From: Amycolatopsis sp. QT-25
Lineage (GTDB): Bacteria > Actinomycetota > Actinomycetes > Mycobacteriales > Pseudonocardiaceae
DNA: 64,000 nucleotides
NCBI RefSeq assembly: GCF_029369745.1
Contig: NZ_CP120210.1
Coordinates: forward strand, 4,216,001 to 4,280,000
Direction: 5' to 3'
Translations under genes and position numbers: made by a program
The notes under the pieces: generated by a model
Seen by the model: the letters and a program-made list of their open reading frames with translations, nothing else
Told to the model about the DNA's origin: nothing
The model's database searches: none
Shown: positions 1 to 11,600 of the stretch, in pieces
Numbering within the stretch: the stretch's first letter is position 1
Layout of the letters: every line of letters begins with the position of its first letter

Positions 1-2664
1 GCAACACGGTCGCGTCCGGAGCGTCCGCCGCGGGCACCAGGTAGGCGACCAGCCGTGCCTGCCCATCGTCCTTGCGGGCCACGACGACGGCTTCGGCGAC
101 GTCGGGATGGCTCCGCAAGGTGGCTTCGACCTCTCCCGGCTCGATCCGGAAGCCCCGGATCTTGACCTGCTCGTCGACGCGGCCGAGGCACACCAGTTCG
201 CCGTCGTGCTGACGGATCACGATGTCACCGGTGCGGTACATCCGCTCCCCCGGTTCGCCGAACGGGCACGCGAGGAACCCGGCCGCGGTCAGCCCCGGCA
301 GCTCGAAGTACCCACGGGCCAGTCCGTCGCCCGCGATGTACAGCTCGCCCGCGATCCCGGTGGGGACCGGGTCCAGCCCGGCGTCGAGTACGTACAGCCG
401 CGTGTTCCAGATCGGATGTCCGATCGGAACCGCGCCCGCGGCCAGTTCCTGTCCTGGCCCGACCCGGTACTCCATGCAGCCGACGGTGGTCTCGGTCGGA
501 CCGTACTCGTTGATCACCACCACGCCGGGGTGGTCCGCGCGCCAGGCGTCGGCCACCGAGCCGAGCAGCTGATCCCCGCCGACCACCAATTCGTCGGTCG
601 GCGAAAGGTCAGCGTCGTCCATGACGTCGAGAAGCGGCAGGTGACCCGGCGTGGCCTTGAGGAAGGTGGGCGGCTGGTGCGCCGGGGCGCCCGCCACCCG
701 GATCAGACCGCCCGCGAGCAGCGTGCCGTAGAGCGTGGTCACCGTGAGATCGAAGGAGACCGACGAGTGCAGCACGGTCGTTCCGCTCAGGCTGGGATAC
801 GTCTCGGCCGCCCAGCGGAGGAAGTTCAGCAGGCCGCCGTGCGTGGTGATCACGCCCTTGGGCTTACCGGTCGACCCGGAGGTGTAGATCACGTAGGCCG
901 GGTGGTCGGGCAAGGGCCGTATCCCGGGGTCGGTCTCCGGCCATCTCGCGGTGTCCAGTACCGCTTCCCGGTCGTCGAGCACCGCCAAGGGCCGTGAGTC
1001 GCCGAGCACGGCGGAGATGCGTTCCGGTGGGTACAGCGGGTCGATCGGGACGTAGGCGGCTCCGGTCTTGAGTACGGCGAGCAACGCCACCAGCAGTTCG
1101 GCGGAGTTCGGCAGCACGATCCCGATCCGGTGCTCCGGTCCGGCCCCGGCCGCGATCAGCCGATGGGCCAGCCGGTTGGCGTGCCGCTCCAGTTCGGCGT
1201 AGGTGAGGGTGAGGCCCACGTCGGTGACCGCGGGCGCGTCCGGGGTCCGCCCGGCCTGTGCCCGCACCAGTTCCGGCAACGTCGCCGTGCCCAGCGGCCG
1301 CGTGGTGTCGTTCAGCGTGTGCAGGAGATGGTGCCGTTCGCCGGCGGTCAGCAGCGGCAGTTCACCGAGCGGGCGGTCCGGGGCGGAAGTGACGCCTTCG
1401 AGGATGAGCCGCAGCCAGCCGGTCAGTCGTTCGATCGTGGCCTGGTCGAACAGGTCGGTGTTGTAGTTCACCGCGCCGCGCAGGCCGCCGTCGTGTTCCT
1501 CGAACTGCACGAGGAGGTCGAACGCCGCCGTCGCCGAGGGCAGCGCGATCTCCTCGGCGGCCAGCGCGCCGCCCGCGGGCACCGGATCGCCGGTGTTCTG
1601 CAAGGCCACCATCGCCTGGAACAGCGGCGTACGGCTGACGTCGCGCTCCGGCTGCACGGTGTCCACGACCCGCTCGAACGGCACGTCCTGATGGGCGAAG
1701 GCGCCGAGCACGGTCTCCCGGACCGAGCTCAGCAACTCACGGAACGTCGTGTCGGCGTCCACTGTGGACCGCAGCACCAGGGTGTTGACGAAGAAGCCGA
1801 TCAGCCGTTCCAGTTCCGGCCGCTCCCGGCCGGAGGTCACCGTGCCCACCGCGACGTCGTCCTGCCCCGACCACCGGCCCAGCAGAACCTGACAGGCGGC
1901 GACCAGCGTCATGAACAGCGTGCCGTCCTGCCCTCTGGCGAGACTCTTGAGCGCGGTGACCAGTCCGGCCGGGACTTCGAACGCGTACCAGTCGCCGTTC
2001 GTGGTGCGCACCGCGGGGCGGGGCCGGTCGGTGGGCGGTTCCAGCGGCGACATGCCGTCGAGCCGGTCGCGCCAGTAGTCGAGCTGATCCGCCAGCAATT
2101 CGCCTTCGACGACCTGCCGCTGCCACACGGCGAAGTCGGCGTACTGGATCGGCAGATCCGGCAAGTCCGGCTCCACGCCGCGAACGGACGCCGTGTACAG
2201 CGCGTCGAGGTCGCCGGCGAGCACACCGGACGACCAGCCGTCGGTGACGATGTGGTGCAGCACCAGCGTGAGCACGTGCTCCTCCGGCGCCAGCCGGATC
2301 AGCCTCGCCCGCAGCAGCGGGCCGGTCCGCAGGTCGAACGGTTGCCGCACCTCACGCTCCAGCGTCTGGTCCAGCGCGGCCGAGCGGTCCTCTTCGGACA
2401 GTCCACTCAGGTCGTCCAGCGGCAGTTCCACCGCGTACGGCGCGCCGACGAGCTGGACGCCGTGTCCGTTGTCCGCGTCGAACGTCGTCCGCAGTGCCTC
2501 GTGCCGGGCGACCAGGGCGGTGAGCGCGTCGGTGAGCGCCGCGACATCGAGTTCGCCGCGCAGCCGCAACGCCGTCGGCGACACGTACTCCGTGCTGTCC
2601 GGCTCGAATTCGTCGAGGAACCACAGTCGCTGCTGCGCGAACGACAGCGGCAGCGGGCCGTCGC
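1..2664 (-). other. NRPS module 9 (C-A, truncated), Asn predicted
   Basis: C9 carries HHIVTDGWS near position 2245, and A9 carries YTSGSTGKPKG near 870. Aligned by eye to the phenylalanine-activating reference domain, the pocket residues 235-331 read DLTKVGEVG, the classical asparagine pattern (aspartate pockets normally have H-I in place of E-V). The carrier domain and anything after it are off the window. Confidence 0.8.
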
Positions 2665-5600
2665 GGTCGGTCACCGGAATGGCCCGGCCTGCCTGCCCCT
2701 GCTCGGTCACCGCGGCGGCGAACCGGCCAAGGACCGGGTCGGAGAACAACGCGCGCGGCGACACTTCCGTGCCGAAGGCGGCCCGCACCCGCGACACGAT
2801 CCGCATGCTCAGGAGGGAGTCACCGCCCAGTTCGAAGAAGTTGTCCTCGACGCCGACCCGCTCCACGCCGAGCACGTCGGACCAGATCTCCGCCAGCGTG
2901 CGCTCGGCCGAGGTCCGCGGTGCCACGTACCGCGAGCCGGTGCCACTGTTCTCCGGTGCGGGAAGCGCGCGCCGGTCGACCTTGCCGTTGCGGGTCAGCG
3001 GGAGCCGGTCGAGCACCACGAAAGCGGACGGCACGAGAGGGCCGGGTACGGTGCGGCGCAGCCAGGCCCGCAGTTCGGTGCCGTCGGGTGCCTCGTCGCC
3101 GGGCACGACGTAGGCGGCCAGCCGCCGGTTCCCCGGCTCGTCTTCGCGGGCGATGACGACGGCCTCGGCGACGGCGGGGTGCCCGAGAAGGGCGGTTTCG
3201 ATCTCGCCCGGCTCCACGCGGAAACCGCGGATCTTGACCTGCTCGTCGAGCCTGCCCAGGTAGTCCAGTTCCCCGCCGGTCGTCCAGCGGACGCGATCGC
3301 CCGTCCGGTACAGCCGTTCGCCGGGACCGCCGAACGGGTTCGCGAGGAAGCGGTCGGCGGTGAGCCCCGGACGGCCGAGGTAACCACGGGCGAGCTGGAC
3401 CCCGGCGAGGTACAGCTCGCCGGGCACACCGGCCGGGACCGGCGAGAGCGACGAGTCCAGCACGTAGGCCCGGACGTTCCCGCTCGGCCGCCCGATCAGC
3501 GGCTTGTCCCCGTGCACGCGGCGGAACACCGAGTCCACCGTGACCTCGGTGGGGCCGTAGTAGTTGTAGACGGCCGTGCCGGGTATGCCCGCCAGCTCAC
3601 GCCACAACGCCTCGCCGATCGCCTCGCCGCCGACCATCAGGGTGCCGGGCCGGTGCGCGCCGGCCAGCAACCCGTCGGCCAGCAACTGCTGGAGGTAGGA
3701 CGGCGTGAGATCGAGGAAATCGATCCGCCGCTCGTCGACGTAGCGGGCGACGGCCCGCGGATCGACGCGGGTGTCGTCGTCGAGGACGTGCAGTTCGTGT
3801 CCGTCCAAGAGGAACAGCAGGCCGTCCCACGAGGTGTCGAAGGAGAACGCCGCGGTCAGGGCCGCGCGCATCCGGGTCTCGGCGGCGTCGGCCAGGTAGA
3901 CGCGGCGGTGGTCGGCCAGCAGGTTCAGCAGAGCGCGGTGCTCGACGACCACGCCCTTGGGCAGTCCGGTCGACCCGGACGTGTAGATGACATACGCGGC
4001 GTGGTCCGCCTCGGCGCCGGGGAGCTCACGTGGTGAGGGCTGGTCGCACCAATCGCGGACCCGAGCCGGGTCGTCGAGCACGACGGCCGGGTTCGCGTCC
4101 CGCAGCAACCACTCGAACCGGGTGGCGGGCAGCTCCGGATCCACCGGCAGGTACACCGCGCCCGCCTTGAAGATCGCGAGGGCCGCGATGACGGACTCGG
4201 CGGAGCGGGGCAGCACCACCGCGACCACCCGCTCCGCACCCGCACCCTGCTCGGCGAGATGGCCCGCCAACCGGTCCGACAGCTCGTCCAGGGTCGCGAA
4301 GTCCAGGACGGTGTCCCGGAAGACCAGGGCGGTTTCGTGCGGGGTGCGGGCCACGTGCGTGCGGAACACGTCCAGCACCGTGCCCGCGGGAACATCGATC
4401 GCGGTGTCGTTCCAGTCCACCAGCAGCCGGCGGCGTTCCCCGTCGCCCAACGGGGACAGCTCGGTGACGCGGCTTTCCGGTTCCTCGCTGATCCGCCGGA
4501 CCAGCCTGGCCAGGTGCCCCGCCAGCCGTTCGGCCGTCGCCGCGTCGAACAACCGCGGGTCGTAGGACAGCTCCAGCCCGAGCCGGTCGTGCAGGTACGC
4601 GGTCAGGTTCAGGGGGAAGCTCGTGGTGTCGAGCGAATCGACGTCCCGCACCACGACGCCGTCGCCGCCTGCCGCCTCGTCGATCGGGTAGTTCTCGAAG
4701 ACGACCACACTGTCGAACAGGCCGGTTCCCGCCGGCACGTCGGTCAGCGCCTGCAACTGCGCCAAGGACAGGAAGTCGAACCGCCGCGAGTCCACCTGTT
4801 CCGCCTGCGCCTCGCGCAGCCAGGCCGCCACGGTCTGTCCACTTCGGACACGCATGCGCGTGGGCACGGTGTTGATGAACATGCCGATCATCGCCTCGAC
4901 GCCGGGCAGTTCGGCCGGCCGCCCGGAGACGGTGGTGCCGAACAGCACCTCCTGCTCGCCGCTGTGGTGCGCCAGCAGCAGCGCCCAGGCGCCCTGCACC
5001 ACGGTGTTGACGGTCAAGGCCGTGCGCTTCGCCATGGCGTGCACCCGCCGCGACTCCTCGGGCGAGAGTTCGAGCAGCACCGTTGCCCCGGATTCGGCGC
5101 GGTGCGCCTCGACCGGCGGCCGGTCGTACGGCAACGGCGTGGGCGCCTCGACACCGGCGAGGAGGTGACGCCAGTGGCGTTCGGCCTCCTGGCCGTCCTG
5201 CTCGGCCAACCAGCCGAGGTAGTCGCGGAACGGGCGCCGGGACGGCACTTCCGGCCGCCGTCCGCCGGTGAGGGCCGCGTACCGTTCGCACACCTCGCCG
5301 AAGGCCTGCGCGGTGCTCCAGCCGTCGAGCAGGACGTGGTGCGAGGTCCACACGCACTGGACCTCGTCGTCGGTCAGCCGGGCGATCGCCAGCCGCATCA
5401 GCGGCGCCGTCGTCAGGTCCATGCCCGCGGCGAGGTCTTCCGCCAGCAGGTCCGCCAAAGCGGACTGTTGATCTTCTTCGGGCAGGCCACGCCAGTCGAA
5501 CTGCCGGACCGGCACCGGAACGTGGCGCCGAACCACCTGCAACGGCTCGTCGACGCCCTCCCACACCACGTGACTGCGCAGGATCGGCGTCCGGTCGACG

Positions 5601-8600
5601 AGCTGCTGCCAGGCTGCACCGAACGAGACGGGGTCGGCGACACCGGAGAGCCGGAGCCGGAACTGGTCGAAGTACGCGGTCGAATCCGCGTCGACGAGAC
5701 TGTGGAAGACCATGCCCGCTTGCAGCGGGGTCAACGGGTAGACGTCCTCGACGTCCCGGCCGTCGCCGGCGATGCGGTCGACCTGGGCCTGGTCGAGCCG
5801 GGCCAGCGGGAAGTCCGACGGCGTGCGGCCCCCGGCGTCCGGCAGGGCGCAGTGCGCGACGATCTCCCGCAGGGCTTCGACCGTGCCCTCGGCCAGCCGC
5901 CGGATCGTGGCCTCGTCGTGCAGGTCGGCGGAGTACTCCCAGGACAGCCGCAGCCGCCCGTCCTCGACGACGCCGATGACGTCCAGCAGGTACGTTCGCG
6001 GGCTCTCGTCGGCGATGTCCCGGCCGAGCGACTCGTGCCGCTCCTGGTAGAGGCTCTCGCCGGACGGTGCGACGTCCCACTGCCCGTGGTAGTTGAACGA
6101 GATCCGGGGCGCCGGGTCGTCCCGCAGCAGGTTGGCCGAGGTTCCTTCGCGGCCCAGATAGCGCAGCGCGTCGTAGCCGACGCCCTTGTTCGGTACCGCG
6201 CGCACCTGTTCCTTGACCGACTTCAGCTCCTCACCCCAGCCTGCGCCCGGGCGCAGGCTCAGCGCGACCGGGAACTGGGCGGTGAACCAGCCGACCGTGC
6301 GGGACAGGTCGAGCCCGTCGACGATCTCCTCGCGGCCGTGGCCTTCCACCGCGATCACCACGCGGTCGCGACCGGTCCACCGGGCCAGCACCCGGCCGAG
6401 GGCCGCCAGCAGGACGTCGTTGACCTGTGTCCGGTACGCCGACGGCACTTCGTGCACCAGTGCGGCCGTTTCGGCCCGGCCGAGGCTCACCGACACCGTG
6501 CGCGCCGAACTCGCCTCGTTGCGGCCGGGCCGGTCGACCGGCAGATCCGGATTCGCGTCGCTGAACACGGTCTTCCAATACGCGAGGTCGTCGTCGAACC
6601 CGCCGTCCCGGACGTGACCGGCCAGTGACCGCGCCCAGGCGGTGTAGGACGTGCCGACCGGTTCGAGCTCTTCGCCCCGGTAGGCGGCCTCGATGTCGGC
6701 TAGCAGCACACGCCACGACACGCCGTCCATGACGAGGTGGTGCACGGTGAGGAACAGCCGGGGCGCCTGGTCTCCGGGGACGAACACGATCGCGCGCCAT
6801 AGCGGCCCGCCGGTGAGGTTCAGTGAACTCTGCGCGGCGAGCGCCGCCGCGTGCATCCCGTCGTCGTCCCCGGCGGACAGGCGAACGATCCGCGGCACGT
6901 CGTTCTCGTGTGCCGCCGGTTCCTGGACCCACTCACCCGCCGCCATCGAGAACCGCATCCGCAGGGCGTCGTGGTGCGCCATCACCCGGCCGACGGCGTC
7001 GGACAGGCGCGTGGGGTCGACGTCCGCCCGGAGTCCGACGTGGACGGACATGGTGAAGTGGCCGGTGTCGAGGCCGCTTCCGAAGAACCACGACTGGATC
7101 GGCCCGAGCGGTGCGGGCCCGGACGGTTCGACGGCCGCGGCCTGCTCCGGCACCACCCGCGCCTCGACGATCGAACCCAGTTCGGCCACCGTCTGGTGGA
7201 GGAAGATGTCCTTCGAAGACAGGGAAAGCCCGGCCTTCCGGGCCTTCGACACGACCTGGATGCTGAGGATCGAGTCGCCACCGAGGCCGAAGAAGTTGTC
7301 CTCCGCGCCGACCTGGTCGACACCCAGCACCGCCGAGAAGATCCGCGCCAGCTCACCCTCCGCCGACGTCCGCGGGGCCACGTACCGGCTGCCCGCCTCG
7401 ACCTGCCCGTCGGGCGCGGGCAGGGCCCGGCGATCGAGTTTCCCATTGGCGTTCAGCGGAAGTGCGTCGAGGCCGACGAACACGGCAGGCACCATGTGCG
7501 GGGGCAGCGTGCGGCCGAGGAACTCCCGCAGCGTGGTGGTTCCCGGCACCGCGGCGCCCGGCGCCGGGACCAGATAGGCGACCAGGCGGCGGGTTCCGTC
7601 CGCCTCGTGGGCCACCACGACGGCCTCGCCGAGGTCCGGATGCGAGGCCAGCGCGGCTTCGATCTCGCCGAGCTCGATCCGGAAACCCCGGATCTTCACC
7701 TGATGGTCGGCGCGGCCCTGGTACTCCAGCACGCCGTCGCCGGTCCAGCGGACGAGGTCGCCCGTGCGGTACATCCGGGTTCCGGGCGCACCGAACGGGT
7801 CGGCGGTGAACCGGTCCGCGGTCAGGCCCGGCCGGGCGAGGTACCCGCGGGCCAGACCCGCTCCCGCGACGTACAGCTCGCCGGTGACGCCGGGCGGGAC
7901 CGGGGCGAGCGTGCCGTCGAGCACGTAGACCCGCAGGTCCGGGATGGGCACACCGATCGTGCTCGCCGTGTCCGCCGCGGCCAGCGGCCGGTGGGTCACG
8001 TGGACGGTGGTTTCGGTGATCCCGTACATGTTGACCAGCTCCGGCCCGGCCGGATGCCGCCGGTACCACTCGCCGAGCCGCGCCGGGTCCAGCGCCTCAC
8101 CGCCGAAGATCACCGTCCGCAGGCTCAGCTCGGGACGCTGTTCGCGGTCGGCCTGGATCAGCTGATAGAAGGCCGACGGCGTCTGGTTGAGCACCGTCAC
8201 CTTCTCGGCGGCGAGCAGGGCGAGGAAGTCCTCGGGCGAGCGGGCGACGTCCTGGCCGACGACGACGAGTTTGCCGCCGTGCAGCAGTGCGCCCCACATC
8301 TCCCAGACCGAGAAGTCGAACGCGTAGGAATGGAACAGCGTCCACACGTCCCGCTCGTCGAAGCGGAACCAGTGACGAGTGGCTCCGAAGAGCCGGGTGA
8401 CGTTGCGATGCGGGATCACGACGCCCTTGGGCTTGCCGGTCGAACCGGAGGTGTAGATGACGTAGGCGGTGTCGTCCGCGGTCAGCCGTACGGCCGGGTC
8501 CGTGGCCGGATACTCGACGGCCTCCAGGGCTTCGCGGCTGTCGAGCACCGCCACCGGGTTCGCGTCGGCGAGCATGCCCTCGATCCGCGCGGCCGGGTAC

Positions 8601-11600
8601 GCGGGGTCGATCGGCAGATAGCCGGCACCGGACTTGAGTACCGCCACCATGGCGACGACCTGCTCGACCGAGCGTGGCAGCACGAGCGCGACCAGTCGCT
8701 CCGGGCCCGCACCGAGCCCGATCAGCCGGTGTGCGAGGCGGTTGGCGCGTTCGTCGAGCTCGCGGTAGGTCAGGCTGTCTCCGCCGTGGGTGACGGCCAC
8801 GGCGTCCGGAGTCCGCCGGGCCTGCGCCTCGAACAGCTCGGGCAGCGTGGTGTCCTGGCCGGACGCCTCGTGGCCGTTCCACTCCCGCAGCACCCGGGAG
8901 CGTTCGGTGTCGGTGATCCACGGCAACCGCGCCATCGGGCGCGCCGGGTCGGCCGCGACACCGTCGAGCAGGACGCGCAACCATCCCGACAGCCGCTCGA
9001 TGCTGGTGGCGTCGAACAGGTCGGTGTTGTAGTTGACGACCCCGTCCAGGCGTCCGGCGACCTCCTGGAACTGGATCATCAGATCGAAGGTCGCGGTCAC
9101 CACCGGCGGTGCCAGTTCCTCGACGGCGAGGCCCGGCAGCGCGGCGTCGCCCTCGGGGGTGTTGTGCAGCACCACCATGACCTGGCACAGCGGGGTGCGG
9201 CTGGTGTCGCGGACCGGTTGCAGGTCGTCGACCACGCGGTCGAAGGGGACGTCCTGGTGTGCGAAGGCGTCCAAGGTCAGCTCGCGGACGTCGTCGAGGA
9301 ACGCGTCGAAGGTCCGGGAAAGGTCCACTTCGGACCGCAGCACCAGGGTGTTGACGAAGAACCCGATCAACCCTTCCAGATCGGCGCGTTCCCGGCCGGA
9401 GGTGACCGTGCCGACCGCGACGTCGTCCTGTCCGGACCAGCGGGCGAGCAGCAGCTGGCAGGCGGCGAGCAGGGTCATGAACAGCGTGCCGTCCTGGCGA
9501 CGGGAAAGCTCCTTCAGCCGCGCGGTGGTGGCCTCCGGGACACTGAACTCCAGCAGTGCGCCGTTCTTGGTGCGGACGGCCGGGCGGGCGCGGTCGGTGG
9601 GCAGCTCCAGCGGTGGGACGCCTTCGAGACGGTGGCGCCAGTACGCCAGTTGTTCGTCCAGCATCGCCCCGGCCAGCCGTTCGCGTTGCCAGACCGCGAA
9701 GTCGGCGTACTGCACCGGCAGGTCGGGGAGGCTGAGGCGCTCCCCGCGGACGAAAGCGGTGTACAACGCGCTCAGGTCACCGGTGAGCACTCCGGACGAC
9801 CAGCCGTCGGTGACGATGTGATGCAGCACCAGCGTGAGCACGTGCTCCTCCGGTGCCAGCCGGATCAACCGGATGCGCAGCAGCGGGCCGCGGCGCAGGT
9901 CGAACGGCGCCGTCGACGCTTCGGCCAGCGCGGCGGCCAATTGCCGTTGTCTGTCCTCTTCGGACAGTCCGCTCAGGTCGGTGAGCGGCACCCGGACGTC
10001 GGACGGCGGGCGCACGACCTGCGTTCCGTGCCCGTCGACGGTGTCGAAGGTGGTGCGCAGGGCCTCGTGCCGGGCCACGAGCGCGGTCAACGCCCGGTCC
10101 AGGGCCTCGATGTCGAGGTTCCCGCGAAGCCGCAACGCCATGGGCGAGACGTACTCGGTACTGCCCGGCTCGAACTCGTCCAGGAACCACAAGCGCTGCT
10201 GAGCGAACGAGAGCGGTGCCGTCAACGCGCCGTTCGTCCGGTCCAGGACCGGGATCGCGGCCTCGCGCCCGCCGGAACGCGGCAGGGCGGCGGCGAGCCG
10301 CTCGGGAGTCGGCGCGGAGAACAGCAGCCGCGCCGGCACCTCCACCCCGAGCGCCGCCCGAAGCCGGGACAGGACCCGGATGCCGAGGATCGAATCCCCG
10401 CCGAGATCGAAGAAGTTGTCCTCGATCCCGATCCGCTCGACGCCGAGCACGTCCGCCCAGACTCCGGTCACCAGCCGCTCCACGTCGTCGCGCGGGGCGA
10501 CGTACCGCGCGCGGGCGGCCGAGAAGTCCGGTGTCGGCAGGGCGGCCTGGTCGAGTTTGCCGTGCCGGGTCAGCGGCAGCCGATCGAGCGACACGAAGGC
10601 CGAGGGCACCAGATAGTCGGGCAGGGACCCGGCCAGGAAACGCCGGAGCTCACCGAGGTCCGGGCTTCCGCCATTCGGCACGAAATAGGCCACGAGCCGG
10701 TTGCCGTTCCGGTCCTCCCGCGCCACCACCGCGGCTTCGGCGACCGCGGGGTGCCGCAGCAGGGCGGCCTCCACCTCGCCGGGCTCGACCCGGAACCCGC
10801 GGATCTTGACCTGCTCGTCGCACCGGCCGCGATAGTCCAGCACCCCGTCGCCGGTCCAGCGGACGAGGTCGCCGGTGGCGTACATCCGCGTGCCGGGTTC
10901 ACCGAACGGGTCGGCGACGAACCGGTCCGCCGTCAGCCCCGTACGGCCGAGGTAACCGCGAGCCAGCTGCGTGCCGCCGAGATAGAGCTGTCCCGCTACT
11001 CCGAGCGGTACGGGTGAGAGCGTCTCGTCGAGGACGTAGGCGCGGAAGTTGCCCAGGGGACGGCCGATCAGCGGGCGGTCACCGGACACCGGGGTGCACA
11101 CGGCGTCGACGGTGGTCTCTGTCGGCCCGTAGTAGTTGTGGGCGGTCGTCCCTGGCAGCTCCGTCAGCTCGTGCCACAGGGTCTCCCCGATCGCTTCGCC
11201 GCCGAGCATCAGGTGTCTCGGGCGGTGCGGGCCGTCCAGCAGTCCGGCGGGAAGCAACTGCCGCAGATAGGACGGGGTCAGGTCGAGGAAGTCGATCCGG
11301 TGCCCGGTGACGTACCGGGTGAGCGCGTCCGGGTCCAGCCGGGTGTCGTCGTCCACGAGGTGCAGTTCGTGGCCGTCGGCCATTAGCAGCGGCCCCTCCC
11401 AGGACGTGTCGAACGACAAGGCCGCCGTGCCCGCCACGCGCAGGCGGCCGGTGCCGAAGACCCGCCGGTGGTTGGCCAGCAGGTTGACCAGCGCGCGGTG
11501 CTCGACCACGACGCCTTTCGGCTTGCCCGTCGACCCGGACGTGTAGATGACATACGCGGCCTGATCGGGGCGAGGGCCGGCGGGCACCGCCGTGTGCCCC